Source: Novosphingobium sp.
GTDB lineage: Bacteria; Pseudomonadota; Alphaproteobacteria; Sphingomonadales; Sphingomonadaceae
DNA length: 49,180 bases
Direction: 5' to 3'
Assembly (NCBI RefSeq): GCF_024642085.1
Contig: NZ_JAHEBV010000018.1
Location: 1-49,180 of the forward strand
Shown: positions 16,841 to 25,586 of the stretch, piece by piece
How the letters are laid out: every line of letters begins with the position of its first letter
Position numbering within the stretch: the stretch's first letter is position 1
Notes under the pieces: generated by a model
What the model was told of the DNA's origin: nothing
Databases searched by the model: none
The model's input: only the letters and a program-made list of their open reading frames with translations
Translations under genes and position numbers: made by a program

Positions 16841-18223
16841 ATGCGCGCAGAACCGCAAGCCGCCCCCTACACGCCTGACGTGCCGATCTCTGCGCTGGCC
16901 CCGTGGCTGGCCGATCCGGTGCGGGGTGCGGATTTTCCCGCCGCAACCCTGCGCTTCCGCAACCGGCGCTGGGACGCCGCCGTGGGATTGGGCGATCTGG
17001 ACGATGCGGACTGGGTGCGCCGCTTTGCCCACTTCGATCCGCTGCCCGGCAACCTGACCCAGCCGCTGGCGCTGCGTTATCATGGGCACCAGTTCAGGGT
17101 CTACAATCCGGATCTGGGTGACGGCCGCGGGTTCCTGTTCGCGCAGATGCGTGACGGGGCAGGTCGATTGCTCGATCTTGGCACCAAAGGATCGGGACAA
17201 ACCCCGTGGAGCCGCCAGGGCGATGGGCGCCTGACGCTGAAAGGTGCGGTGCGCGAAATCCTGGCGACAGAGATGCTTGAGGCGCTGGGCGTCAACACCA
17301 GCAAGACTTTTTCGGTGATCGAAACCGGCGAAGATCTGTTCCGCCAGGATGAACCCAGCCCGGCACGCTCTGCCGTACTGGTGCGGCTCAACCACGGGCA
17401 TATCCGGATCGGTTCGTTCCAGCGGCTGGCCTATCTTGGCGAGGATGCGCACAGCGCCGCGCTGGTCACCTATTGTCTTGAACAGTTCCCCGGCAATCCG
17501 CCTCCCGAGGACGCGCCGGGCCGCGACGAGCCAGCCGTAATCCTCCTCCATCAAGTGGTCGAACGGCTGGCAAAGCTTGCAGCGCAGTGGGCGGTCGCGG
17601 GATTTGTCCACGGCGTGCTCAACACTGACAACATGAACATTTCGGGCGAAAGCTTTGACTATGGCCCGTGGCGCTGGCTGCCGCGCTGGGACCCCGGCTT
17701 TACAGCCGCCTATTTCGACCACAACGGGCTTTACGCCTTTGGCCGCCAGGCCGAAGCTCTGCACTGGAACTGCGGCCAGCTGGCCGTGGCGCTTCGCCCG
17801 CTGGCCGATGCGGCGCCGCTGATTGCCGCGCTCAACCGTTTTGGCGATCTTTATCAGGAAGCGCTGGCCCGGCAGTTCGTGTGGCGCCTGGGCTTTGCGC
17901 CGCGCGGGTTTGACGCGGACCGCGCGTTAGTCGCTGCGGCGGAACGCGCCATGGCTGACAACGGCACCAGCCCTGACGTGTTTTTCCACCGGCACCGGTC
18001 TGGCCGCGCCATGCAGGGCGATCTGGCAGCCGCGGCAGCAGCCCACGAACCGGCCGGCCATTCTGACCCTGTGTGGGATGAACCCGCACCGCCATCGCTG
18101 GTCATCGAACAGGTCGAAGCGATCTGGGAAGCGATAGCTGGCGGGGATGATTGGCATCCGTTGCAGCAAATGATTTCGGATATCCGCCGCCTTGGCAGCG
18201 CTTTGGGGCATTTATCGGCGTGA
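16841..18223 (+). CDS. selO: Protein adenylyltransferase SelO (YdiU family)
   Basis: SelO is a pseudokinase-fold enzyme that transfers AMP from ATP to Ser/Thr/Tyr of target proteins and takes part in redox stress responses. Family landmarks are LRYHGHQFRVYNPDLGDGRG, GTKGSGQTPWSRQGDGR, LKGAVREIL, NHGHIRIGSFQRLAYL and the active site VHGVLNTDNMNISG followed by DYGPW. At 460 residues it is slightly shorter than the E. coli protein, as in many alphaproteobacteria. I use ATG 16841; a TTG 48 bases upstream is in frame but adds unconserved residues. It diverges from the alpha/beta hydrolase. Confidence 0.93.
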   Translation: MRAEPQAAPYTPDVPISALAPWLADPVRGADFPAATLRFRNRRWDAAVGLGDLDDADWVRRFAHFDPLPGNLTQPLALRYHGHQFRVYNPDLGDGRGFLFAQMRDGAGRLLDLGTKGSGQTPWSRQGDGRLTLKGAVREILATEMLEALGVNTSKTFSVIETGEDLFRQDEPSPARSAVLVRLNHGHIRIGSFQRLAYLGEDAHSAALVTYCLEQFPGNPPPEDAPGRDEPAVILLHQVVERLAKLAAQWAVAGFVHGVLNTDNMNISGESFDYGPWRWLPRWDPGFTAAYFDHNGLYAFGRQAEALHWNCGQLAVALRPLADAAPLIAALNRFGDLYQEALARQFVWRLGFAPRGFDADRALVAAAERAMADNGTSPDVFFHRHRSGRAMQGDLAAAAAAHEPAGHSDPVWDEPAPPSLVIEQVEAIWEAIAGGDDWHPLQQMISDIRRLGSALGHLSA

Positions 18224-18259
18224 ATGGCGCAAATTGGTGCAGTTTGTGCTGACTATTGC

Positions 18260-18288
18260 TTTAATTTGCGTCTTGCCCGCGCTACACT
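18260..18288 (+). promoter_or_regulatory. Candidate promoter for astD
   Basis: TTTAAT (18260-18265) and TACACT (18283-18288) are separated by 17 bases in an AT-rich patch that contrasts with the flanking GC-rich DNA. Transcription would start near 18295 and give a leader of about 37 bases before TTG 18332. This is the main reason not to start the dehydrogenase at the upstream ATG 18224. The -35 match is weak. Confidence 0.45.
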
Positions 18289-18331
18289 CAGCCGACAGCA
18301 CACAACGGCAAAGCCGGGGGCGGACACCAGT

Positions 18332-19747
18332 TTGACTACGTCAGAGATAGTTTCTTTCGAACCTGCTACCGGTACGGAATTATGGCGCAGCCCGCGCGGA
18401 GACGTGGATGAAGTGGTTTCGCGCGCGCGCCGCGCCTGGCCCACCTGGGCTGCCCAGCCGCTTTCGACGCGCATGGAAATGGTCCGCCGCTTTGCCAACG
18501 AAGTGCGCAAGGACGCTGAAAACCTGGCAACGCTGATAGCGCGCGAAACGGGCAAACCGATGTGGGAAGCCCGGACCGAGGTGGAAAGCGTCGTCAACAA
18601 GGTAGAGATTTCGATCCGCGCCTATGCTGAACGGACCAGCCAGCGCAAGCTCGACAATGCAATGCAGGGAACCTCATCGCTGCGCCACAAGCCGCACGGT
18701 GTGATGGCCGTGCTGGGGCCCTACAATTTTCCCGCGCACCTGCCCAACGGGCACATCGTCCCCGCTTTGATCGCGGGCAACGCCATTGTGTTCAAGCCCA
18801 GCGAAAAGACCCCCGCAGTGGGTGAAGCACTGGTCCAGTGCTTTCACCGCGCAGGGATTTCCGCGGCCCTGGTCCAGCTGCTGGTCGGCGGACCGGAAGA
18901 AGGGCAGGCTCTTGTCGCCCATTCGGGTATCGACGGGGTGCTGTTCACCGGATCGGCCCATGCCGGGATCGCCATCAACCGCAAGCTTGCTGCCCGACCG
19001 GACAAGATCGTCGCATTGGAAATGGGCGGCAACAATCCGATGGTCATGTGGGATACGCCCAAGATCGCGGACGCTGCGGCTCTGGTCATCCAGTCAGCCT
19101 TCACCAGCGCCGGTCAGCGCTGCACTGCCGGACGGCGGCTTATCATCAAGTCATCAATGTATGATGCGATCATCAGCGAGGTAAAGCGCCTGGCCGACCG
19201 GATCATCGTCGGTGCACCGTTTGATGAACCCGCCCCGTTCATGGGCCCGGTGATTGATAACGACTCCGCCGATGGGTTGACCGAAAGCTTCCTCTACCTG
19301 CTTGGCAACGGCGGCAAGGCTATCAAGCACATGACCCGCCCGCGCGATGACCTGCCATTTCTTTCCCCAGCGATCATGGACGTGACTGCGGTCAAGGACC
19401 GGCCCGACGTCGAACTGTTCGGCCCCATGCTGCAGGTCATCAGGGTGGACGATTTCGATGAGGCCATCGCCGAAGCGAACAACACCCGCTTTGGCCTGTC
19501 GGCATCGCTGATCGGCGGCAATCCGGCAGAATACAACCGGTTCTGGGCCAACATTCGTGCCGGCGTGATCAACTGGAACCGGCCGACCAACGGTGCGTCT
19601 TCTGCCGCGCCGTTTGGCGGGGTCGGGCTTTCGGGCAATCACCGCCCAAGCGCCTATTACGCGGCGGACTATTGCGCCTATCCGGTCGCCTCGACCGAAA
19701 TGGATCAGCCCCGCGCGATGATTGGCGTGGGTCTGAAAGGAACCTGA
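18332..19747 (+). CDS. astD: Succinylglutamate-semialdehyde dehydrogenase AstD
   Basis: AstD oxidises N-succinylglutamate 5-semialdehyde with NAD in the arginine succinyltransferase pathway. Landmarks are SLRHKPHGVMAVLGPYNFP, the phrase HLPNGHIVPALIAGN, FKPSEKTPAVGEA, the catalytic Glu in ALEMGGNNP, the catalytic Cys in SAGQRCTAGRR, and NHRPSAYYAADYCAYP at the C-terminus. These are distinctive of AstD rather than general aldehyde dehydrogenases. I use TTG 18332 (471 residues), preceded by GGGGGCGGA, because the upstream ATG 18224 lies before a promoter-like site. No other ast genes are in the window. Confidence 0.88.
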   Translation: MTTSEIVSFEPATGTELWRSPRGDVDEVVSRARRAWPTWAAQPLSTRMEMVRRFANEVRKDAENLATLIARETGKPMWEARTEVESVVNKVEISIRAYAERTSQRKLDNAMQGTSSLRHKPHGVMAVLGPYNFPAHLPNGHIVPALIAGNAIVFKPSEKTPAVGEALVQCFHRAGISAALVQLLVGGPEEGQALVAHSGIDGVLFTGSAHAGIAINRKLAARPDKIVALEMGGNNPMVMWDTPKIADAAALVIQSAFTSAGQRCTAGRRLIIKSSMYDAIISEVKRLADRIIVGAPFDEPAPFMGPVIDNDSADGLTESFLYLLGNGGKAIKHMTRPRDDLPFLSPAIMDVTAVKDRPDVELFGPMLQVIRVDDFDEAIAEANNTRFGLSASLIGGNPAEYNRFWANIRAGVINWNRPTNGASSAAPFGGVGLSGNHRPSAYYAADYCAYPVASTEMDQPRAMIGVGLKGT

Positions 19748-19753
19748 AAGCCT

Positions 19754-20461
19754 TTATAACCCGCTGGTTGCAATCGTGACTTCGGTCAACTTGTCATCGC
19801 GGGTGTGTGTTGCCACGGCATAGGCAGCTGCACCCCTTGCCCCTTGCAGAACCGTATCTTCGCCCTCGTCGCGGCGCTCTAGACGATAACCGCTCGTTCT
19901 GGCGCGGGTGCTGTAAAACGCCACGACATCGCCGGGTGCGACAGGCGTGACGAACGTCACCACCCGCATTCGGCAGCCCGCAGCATCGCTTCCGGCTGAT
20001 TGGCCGACATGACCGCGCGGATAGACATCGAACGGCGCGGCAAGGCGGGCTGCCCACACCGCGGTGTAGTCCATCGCATCACGGCAGGCAGCGCTGCCCA
20101 GTCCCAAAGCCTTGGCGATCAGCGGCGCCGTGACCGCTCCGGCCAGACGCGATGTGCCCGTCGTGACAGCCGCATCGGGGGCGGGGTCAAGCTTACCGCC
20201 GGCTGCTTGCAGCGCCGCTGACCTGGCGGTGTTGATTTCATCCTGCGAACGTTTTTCGGGCGGAATTTCAGCCGTAGCCGGCCCTCCGCCAGTCAACGCG
20301 GCGCCGCCCTGGTTCTGGCCAACAAGATCGGGGTCGGCCATCAGCGGATCGTCGAGCGCCCCGGCGATGACCGGATCGCGATCATTGCGCGCACTATCGG
20401 CCTCATCGCTGCCCGAGCAGGCGGCGACTAGCAGGGCAAAAAGCAAAACGGCACAGCGCAT
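19754..20461 (-). CDS. Hypothetical lipoprotein
   Basis: I do not recognise this 235-residue protein. It has a short signal peptide with lipobox LVAAC at residues 11-15, then an acidic, Gly/Ala-rich linker (DPVIAGALDDPLMADPDL; EIPPEKRSQDEI). A C-terminal domain of about 100 residues holds two cysteines (AACRDAMDY and AAGCRMRVVTF) that could form a disulfide, and ends in alternating strands (AVATHTRDDKLTEVTIATSG). It is probably a periplasm-facing outer-membrane lipoprotein. It is convergent with astD, and a terminator-like hairpin sits 40 bases upstream of its start. Confidence 0.75.
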   Translation of the reverse strand: MRCAVLLFALLVAACSGSDEADSARNDRDPVIAGALDDPLMADPDLVGQNQGGAALTGGGPATAEIPPEKRSQDEINTARSAALQAAGGKLDPAPDAAVTTGTSRLAGAVTAPLIAKALGLGSAACRDAMDYTAVWAARLAAPFDVYPRGHVGQSAGSDAAGCRMRVVTFVTPVAPGDVVAFYSTRARTSGYRLERRDEGEDTVLQGARGAAAYAVATHTRDDKLTEVTIATSGL

Positions 20462-20500
20462 GATGGCGTGCCTAATGCCGCAAGGTTTGCCCCAGGTAAA

Positions 20501-20534
20501 GAAACGCCCCCGGCAATGGGGCCGGGGGCGTTTC
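20501..20534 (-). terminator. Strong terminator-like hairpin
   Basis: Arms 20501-20514 (GAAACGCCCCCGGC) and 20521-20534 pair perfectly over 14 bp with a 6-base loop. Read on the minus strand the hairpin is followed by TTTACC after the terminal TTTC, giving a short interrupted U-rich tail. On the plus strand the tail is CCCCGC. It therefore best terminates a leftward transcript starting between it and rarD, where I see no full-length gene. Confidence 0.65.
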
Positions 20535-20578
20535 CCCGCAGCGCACCAAGTGCGACCCGCGGCTGCGGAACGGACGGA

Positions 20579-20626
20579 TTACGCAGCGCGGAGGTTACCC
20601 ATCCACGCACTGCAGGACAGCGCCAT
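20579..20626 (-). other. Possible 15-codon leader-type ORF upstream of the hairpin
   Basis: ATG 20626 to TAA 20579 encodes MALSCSAWMGNLRAA. It lies 45 bases before the 14-bp hairpin and about 120 bases before the lipoprotein start on the same strand. The arrangement (short peptide, then hairpin, then gene) resembles an attenuator or a short transcript with its own terminator. No clear Shine-Dalgarno sequence precedes it, and the frame could be chance. The rest of the 297-base gap before rarD shows no other supported feature. Confidence 0.25.
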
Positions 20627-20758
20627 GCACTGACCGGCCCGAAGCCCGTTATTACGCGCCCCCTAGCCTTGGCGGCCTGAACGGGACGCAACGGCTTCGT
20701 CAGGAAAGCGAAGGGATTGCTTGCCGGTGGGCCCATCGGCGGCTAGCGCGGCGGCGCA

Positions 20759-21667
20759 ATGCATCGCCCCCTTCCCCGCACGCAAACCGGCGGCCTGCCC
20801 ATGGCTTTCGGCGCTTACCTGATCTGGGGCGTGCTGCCGCTGTACCTGATGTGGGTGCGCGCCGTGCCCGCAATCGAGTTTGTGGCCTGGCGAATCATCT
20901 GGACCCTGCCCTTCTGCCTTGCCGTGTTCGCCGTCCGCCGCAACTGGCCCGAATTGCGCGCGGCGATGGCGGACTGGAAGGTGCTTCGCCGCCTGATGCT
21001 CAGCGCGCTACTGATCGGGATCAATTGGGTCGTGTTCACCATTGCTGTCCAGAACGGCCATCTTTTTGCTGCCAGCCTTGGCTTTTACATCAACCCGCTG
21101 GTCAACGTGTTCTTCGGCACGGTGTTTCTGGGTGAACGGCTTACCCGGCTGCAATGGGCTGCGGTTGGCCTGGCAGCGGCAGGAGTATCGCTGCTGGCCT
21201 TCGGCGCGGTAGACATGCTTTACGTCAGCCTGACCCTGGCGGTCAGCTTCAGCGCCTACGGCCTGGTGCGCAAGCTGACTCCGGTTGGGCCGCTACCAGG
21301 GCTGACAATCGAAACGGCACTGCTGCTGCTTCCGGCCATGGCAATCACGCTGTGGTACGCGCTTGGTGCTGCCGGATCGGGAATAGCCATTTCCCCTGGA
21401 CTGTCGCTGCTGGTTGCGCTGGGCGGGGTGCTGACTGGCACACCCCTGCTGTTGTTTGCAGGAGCAGCCCGGCGGATGGACTATTCCACGCTAGGCATGG
21501 TCCAGTTCCTGTCACCAACCATCAGTTTCTGCATTGGCCTGACTGTATTCCACGAGGTACTGCGCCCGGTGCAACTGGCTTGCTTCGTCCTGATCTGGCT
21601 GGCAATCGCCGTGTTCGTCTGGGATCTGGTGTTGCAGCGCCGGCTTAACCGGCAAACCGCCAGGTAA
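20759..21667 (+). CDS. rarD: EamA-family transporter RarD
   Basis: The 302-residue inner-membrane protein has ten predicted hydrophobic segments in two EamA repeats. RarD-type stretches are [15 protein letters not shown] at the first helix, [39 protein letters not shown] and [13 protein letters not shown]. It probably exports or moves small metabolites; the RarD substrate is not known with certainty. ATG 20801 is an alternative start beginning at the first helix. Its 3' end overlaps the convergent pyrC by 23 bases. Confidence 0.88.
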   Translation: MHRPLPRTQTGGLPMAFGAYLIWGVLPLYLMWVRAVPAIEFVAWRIIWTLPFCLAVFAVRRNWPELRAAMADWKVLRRLMLSALLIGINWVVFTIAVQNGHLFAASLGFYINPLVNVFFGTVFLGERLTRLQWAAVGLAAAGVSLLAFGAVDMLYVSLTLAVSFSAYGLVRKLTPVGPLPGLTIETALLLLPAMAITLWYALGAAGSGIAISPGLSLLVALGGVLTGTPLLLFAGAARRMDYSTLGMVQFLSPTISFCIGLTVFHEVLRPVQLACFVLIWLAIAVFVWDLVLQRRLNRQTAR

Positions 21668-22682
21668 GCACCTCGCCCGCGTGGAACGGCACGATTGCGG
21701 TATCGTTCGCATGTAAAACTTCGGGCACGCAAACCTCTGAGCGTTCCAGCGTTATCGTCGCTTTATTGACCGGCAGGCCATAGAACGCCGGCCCGTTGAG
21801 GCTGGCAAAGGCTTCAAACCGTTCAATCGCGCCTTCCTCGTCGAATACCTGCAAATAGCTTTCCAGCGCATAGGGAGCGTTGAAAATCCCGGCGCAGCCG
21901 CAGGCCGCTTCTTTCAGATGCCTGGCATGAGGCGCGGTATCGGTGCCCAGGAAGAATTTGGCGTTGCCCGATGTCGCCGCCGTGCGAAGCGCAAGCCGGT
22001 GCTTTTCGCGCTTGGCCACTGGCAAGCAATAGGCATGCGGTCGGATCCCGCCGACCAGCATGGCATTGCGGTTGATGTGCAAATGCTGCGGAGTGATCGT
22101 GGCGGCCACGTTAGGGCCGCAGCCAAGCACGAACCGGACCGCCTCTTCAGTCGTGATATGCTCGAACACCACTTTCAGGTCGGGCAGGTCACGGACCAGC
22201 GGGGCCAGGATACGCGCGATAAACACCGCCTCGCGATCGAACACGTCAACGTCATGGTCGGTCACTTCGCCGTGAACCAGCAGCGGCATCCCGATTAGTG
22301 CCATGCGTTCCAGCGCGGGGCGGATGTGCGCCACGTCAGTTACCCCATGCGCCGATCCGGTCGTGGCGTGAGCGGGGTAAAGCTTGGCCGCGGTGAACAC
22401 GCCCTGCGCGTGGCCCCGCGCCAACTCCTCCGGATCGATACCGTCGGTCAGATAGGCGACCATCAGCGGCGTGAAGTCCATCCCCGCCGGCAGTGCCGCC
22501 ATGATCCGGTCACGATAGGCTGCACCCGCCGCCACGGTGGAAATCGGCGGTGACAGGTTGGGCATCACGATGGCCCGGGCAAACTGGCGCGCGGTATAGG
22601 GCAGCACACCCTTCAGCACATCGCCGTCGCGCAAGTGGACGTGCCAATCGTCGGGGCGGCGGATGGTTATGGAATCGGCCAT
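21645..22682 (-). CDS. pyrC: Dihydroorotase (class II, PyrC type)
   Basis: Dihydroorotase closes carbamoyl aspartate to dihydroorotate in pyrimidine synthesis. The 345-residue protein starts with [11 protein letters not shown] (H-x-H zinc ligands). It has [13 protein letters not shown] with the bridging Lys, [18 protein letters not shown] and VFEHITT with zinc ligands, and [15 protein letters not shown] with the catalytic Asp. This matches the E. coli PyrC class. pyrE lies about 18 kb away in the same window. The 3' end overlaps rarD. Confidence 0.95.
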   Translation of the reverse strand: MADSITIRRPDDWHVHLRDGDVLKGVLPYTARQFARAIVMPNLSPPISTVAAGAAYRDRIMAALPAGMDFTPLMVAYLTDGIDPEELARGHAQGVFTAAKLYPAHATTGSAHGVTDVAHIRPALERMALIGMPLLVHGEVTDHDVDVFDREAVFIARILAPLVRDLPDLKVVFEHITTEEAVRFVLGCGPNVAATITPQHLHINRNAMLVGGIRPHAYCLPVAKREKHRLALRTAATSGNAKFFLGTDTAPHARHLKEAACGCAGIFNAPYALESYLQVFDEEGAIERFEAFASLNGPAFYGLPVNKATITLERSEVCVPEVLHANDTAIVPFHAGEVLTWRFAG

Positions 22683-22720
22683 GCCTTCCCCTTAGTCACG
22701 CCGCACCCTATCTGTCACCC

Positions 22721-23431
22721 ATGACTGCAACCCTTCTGTCCGATCGCGCCGTGATCCGCCTGTCCCCGCTGGCAGCAGGCGAAGACGTGGCGGAGTTCCT
22801 GCAAGGCCTGGTGACCAACGATGTAACCGGCGCGCTGCCGGTCTGGGCTGCGCTGCTTACCCCGCAGGGCAAGGTGCTGTTCGATTTTCTGGTCTGGGCC
22901 GACGGGAGCGACCTGCTGCTCGATTGCGAAGCGGCACAGGCCGGCGCGCTGATCAAGCGCCTGTCGCTCTACAGGCTGCGCCGCAAGATCGGCATCGCCA
23001 GTGATGCGGCGCTGGGGGCGCATTGGCGTGCCGGGGACGGCCCCTCTCCCGATCCGCGACTGGCAGCGCTGGGCCAGCGCTGGCTTGAGAAGATGACCGA
23101 CCAAAGCGCTGATGATCAATGGCTTGCCCACCGCTTGTCACACGGTGTCTGCGAAGGCCATGCCGAACTGCACGACCTGCTCTGGCTGGAATGCAACGCC
23201 GCCGAACTGAACGGGGTCAGCTTCACCAAGGGCTGCTACGTCGGTCAGGAAAACACCGCGCGGATGAACTGGCGTGCAAAGGTCAACCGGCGGCTGGTGG
23301 TGGTCCCACTGGCCGAAAGCGACCCTGCGCGGCAACGAGCAGCTTATCCCGTGCAAGGGCTGGCGGTCGATCACCGGCGGGTGGAGGATATTCCCGCGGA
23401 TGCGCGGCCGGCGTGGTTGGAACCTGGCTGA
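22721..23431 (+). CDS. ygfZ: YgfZ-family folate-binding protein (iron-sulfur cluster maintenance)
   Basis: YgfZ proteins are GcvT-like tetrahydrofolate-binding factors needed for some iron-sulfur enzymes. The 236-residue product contains EFLQGLVTNDV near the N-terminus and the hallmark K-G-C-Y-x-G-Q-E (TKGCYVGQENTARM), with its essential Cys. It is shorter than E. coli YgfZ and has only a small C-terminal region. ATG 22721 is chosen because the domain starts directly after it and upstream sequence is the pyrC 5' end on the other strand. Confidence 0.88.
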   Translation: MTATLLSDRAVIRLSPLAAGEDVAEFLQGLVTNDVTGALPVWAALLTPQGKVLFDFLVWADGSDLLLDCEAAQAGALIKRLSLYRLRRKIGIASDAALGAHWRAGDGPSPDPRLAALGQRWLEKMTDQSADDQWLAHRLSHGVCEGHAELHDLLWLECNAAELNGVSFTKGCYVGQENTARMNWRAKVNRRLVVVPLAESDPARQRAAYPVQGLAVDHRRVEDIPADARPAWLEPG

Positions 23432-23446
23432 TCCGCAGTGCGGCTG

Positions 23447-24040
23447 TCAGCCCGCCTGACCCGGAACAATCCCTGCCTTCAGTGCGGCTTCGACCAGCAT
23501 CACCTCAGCCATGTCGCGCGCTGCGTTGCGCGGCAGTTCCAGCGATTGCGCCAGCGGTCCGCCCATCAGCGCATCCCCCAGCGCCATCAGCACCAGCGTA
23601 TGAGTGACCCCGCGCATTTTGCCCGAGCCGAACTCGTCAAGATCATCGACCAGATCGTGGATCACATCGATGATTGGATCGAGTGCATCGTCGTTGCCGC
23701 TGGCCAGCATCCAGCTGGCCAACGCGCCGCCGCCTTCCTTGTCGAACGCATCGAAGGTCAGATCGACAACGTCGCGCGGGCTGCCCGAACCTTCGCGGGT
23801 CGCCAGCACCACATCCTCGATCGTTGCGCAGATCGTTTCGGCCAGATGGCGCGCCAGCGCCTTTTGCAGACCTGCCGCCGATCCGAAATGGTGTAGCAAG
23901 TTGGCGTGGGTCCGCCCGATCCGCGCCGCCACGGCTTTCAGAGTTACCGCCTGCGGGCCAAGTTCGATCAGCAGCGAACGCGCGGCTTCCAGCGCGACCG
24001 TGCGGCTTTCTTCCTGACTGAGACGCTTTCTTATTGACAT
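23447..24040 (-). CDS. TetR-family transcriptional regulator
   Basis: The 197-residue protein has an N-terminal TetR helix-turn-helix (EAARSLLIELGPQAVTLKAV; IGRTHANLLHHFGSAAGL). A helical ligand-binding domain follows, rich in Asp/Leu (DPIIDVIHDLVDDLDEF). The ligand is unknown. It diverges from a metal-dependent hydrolase gene only 28 bases away, with an 18-bp near-palindrome between them. It most likely represses both genes, as is common for this layout. Confidence 0.88.
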   Translation of the reverse strand: MSIRKRLSQEESRTVALEAARSLLIELGPQAVTLKAVAARIGRTHANLLHHFGSAAGLQKALARHLAETICATIEDVVLATREGSGSPRDVVDLTFDAFDKEGGGALASWMLASGNDDALDPIIDVIHDLVDDLDEFGSGKMRGVTHTLVLMALGDALMGGPLAQSLELPRNAARDMAEVMLVEAALKAGIVPGQAG

Positions 24041-24042
24041 TG

Positions 24043-24060
24043 ATGTAAGTTAAACTACAT
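24043..24060. promoter_or_regulatory. Palindromic operator between tetR-type gene and metal-dependent hydrolase
   Basis: ATGTAAGTTAAACTACAT is an 18-bp inverted repeat with 8 of 9 positions paired. It begins 3 bases from the regulator's ATG and ends 9 bases before the hydrolase ATG. Size and placement fit a TetR-family operator that can block both divergent promoters. Confidence 0.65.
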
Positions 24061-24068
24061 TGCGGAGC

Positions 24069-24974
24069 ATGAACGCTCAGACCAAGATCCCCCTCGACGT
24101 AGAACCGACCGCGCTTGCAGGCAAGGTGGCAGCGGTTCCGACCCCCGCCGATCTGGAAATTGTCGTCCGCGACCGCCGCTTTGGCCGCAAGGACAAGCCG
24201 GGCCGCTGGTGGCTGGGAGGCGATCCGATCGCCACGGCATGGCACAATGCCCTGTCGGCCACTTTCCCGCGCGGCGAAGCGTTCTTCGTCGAAGCGGTAA
24301 AAGCCCACCGTGATGGCGCGCCGGACAAACTGGCCGGGGAAATCCGTGCGTTCGTCCGTCAGGAAATCAACCACACCCGCGAACACGTCGTGCTTAACAA
24401 GGCGGCGACCGAGGCGGGGTATGACCTGTCCTCAATCGACCGGCGGATCGAGCATAACCTGGCGCTGACCAAGGACCGTCCGGTCATTTTCAACCTTGCG
24501 GTAACAATGGCGCTGGAACACTACACGGCGATGATGGCGCACGACTTTCTGGCCAATCCGCGCCATTTTGCCGGCGCGCACAAGGAAACCGCCGATCTGT
24601 GGCGCTGGCACGCCATGGAAGAAATCGAGCACAAAGGCGTCGCTTACGACACCTGGCGCCATGCCACCAAGGACTGGACGCGCTATCGCCGCTGGAAGCT
24701 GAAATCGGTGATGATGCTGATCGTGACCGGCAGCTTTATCAAGAACCGCTGGGCTGACACCATCGAGCTGCTGCGCCAGGACGGGATCACCGGCCCCGCC
24801 GTCAAGCTTCGGCTGGCCTGGTACCTGTTCGGCTCGCCCGGGATCATGCGCCGCGTATTCCCGGCGTGGTGCGCTTATTTCCTGCCCGGCTTCCACCCCT
24901 GGAACCACGATGACCGGGCCTTGATCGGCAAGGCCGAGAGCGAATTTCCCGACGCAATAATGGCTGCCGCCTGA
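24069..24974 (+). CDS. Putative metal-dependent hydrolase (PF10118 type)
   Basis: This 301-residue protein has the repeated His/Glu helical motifs of the PF10118 putative metal-dependent hydrolases: RQEINHTREHVVLN, MALEHYTAMMAHDF and WHAMEEIEHKGVAYD, which together could form a di-metal site in a four-helix core like ferritin-type oxidases. The true reaction is not established. Its C-terminal 90 residues contain hydrophobic stretches (VMMLIVTGSF) and may contact membrane. ATG 24069 is used; TTG 24060 is in frame but touches the operator. Regulation by the divergent TetR protein is likely. Confidence 0.78.
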   Translation: MNAQTKIPLDVEPTALAGKVAAVPTPADLEIVVRDRRFGRKDKPGRWWLGGDPIATAWHNALSATFPRGEAFFVEAVKAHRDGAPDKLAGEIRAFVRQEINHTREHVVLNKAATEAGYDLSSIDRRIEHNLALTKDRPVIFNLAVTMALEHYTAMMAHDFLANPRHFAGAHKETADLWRWHAMEEIEHKGVAYDTWRHATKDWTRYRRWKLKSVMMLIVTGSFIKNRWADTIELLRQDGITGPAVKLRLAWYLFGSPGIMRRVFPAWCAYFLPGFHPWNHDDRALIGKAESEFPDAIMAAA

Positions 24975-24980
24975 ACCCTG

Positions 24981-25002
24981 CGTCCCTGCGCTGCCAGGGA
25001 CG
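24981..25002. terminator. Hairpin between convergent genes
   Basis: CGTCCCTG (24981-24988) and CAGGGACG (24995-25002) pair over 8 bp with a 6-base loop, just after the hydrolase stop and before the convergent GNAT stop. There is no T-run, so any termination would be inefficient or factor-assisted. Confidence 0.4.
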
Positions 25003-25013
25003 GTGGATCAGGC

Positions 25014-25586
25014 TCAGGCCGCTCGCATCGCTCCGGCCAGGTCGGTATCCCCGCCGCCGTCGCAATCGCTCGGCCGGCCAAGATCTATACGGTGTTCAAC
25101 CGACTGCGTTTCATATCCGCGCGCCAGGCTATACCGCTGGCGGACCGCGCCGGTCGGCTTGAAGCCCACTTTGCGCAGAACCGCGCCTGATGCAGGGTTG
25201 TCGATGAAGTGGCCGGCAACCAGATGATGGTGGCCCAGCACTCTGGCAAAGCGCAGAACGGCACGCGCGGCTTCGGTGGCATAGCCCTTGCCCCAGTGCT
25301 GGCGGGCAAACCAATAGCCCAGTTCGACCTCGCCATCGATCTCGCCCAGCCCGATGCAGCCGATCATTTCGGCCGGTGCGGCGCTGGTCGGCAGGGTTAC
25401 GAAAAAGTGCGGCAACCGTTCGTCCTGCGGGCGCGCGGCAAAGCTTTGCGCGTCCTGGGCCGTATAGGGCCAGGGAGCGCGCGCCAGATTCCTGACCACC
25501 GATTCGTCGGCAATCCGGCTGAGCAGTTCCTGCCAATCTTCGGGCCAGCCTGGCCGCAGGAACAGTCTTTCGCTGCGAATGAACAC
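25014..25586 (-). CDS. GNAT-family N-acetyltransferase, RimJ/RimL-like
   Basis: The 190-residue protein has the RimJ/RimL-like pattern: SERLFLRPGWPEDWQEL at the start, EMIGCIGLGEIDGEVELGYW in the centre, the CoA loop HWGKGYATEAARAVLRFA, and DNPASGAVLRKVGFKPTG. The acceptor is unknown. The start is GTG 25586 with GGGAGA eight bases upstream. It lies downstream of rpmA on the same strand, beyond a 220-base hairpin-rich gap, and probably has its own promoter. Confidence 0.87.
   Translation of the reverse strand: MFIRSERLFLRPGWPEDWQELLSRIADESVVRNLARAPWPYTAQDAQSFAARPQDERLPHFFVTLPTSAAPAEMIGCIGLGEIDGEVELGYWFARQHWGKGYATEAARAVLRFARVLGHHHLVAGHFIDNPASGAVLRKVGFKPTGAVRQRYSLARGYETQSVEHRIDLGRPSDCDGGGDTDLAGAMRAA

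Noticed and set aside
20428..20736. 102-codon leftward frame across the rarD/lipoprotein gap
   Set aside because: It would run straight through the 14-bp terminator hairpin and the lipoprotein start, with no recognisable product.
24981..25002. Small structured RNA between the hydrolase and GNAT genes
   Set aside because: A single 8-bp hairpin between two convergent stops is adequately explained as a weak terminator.
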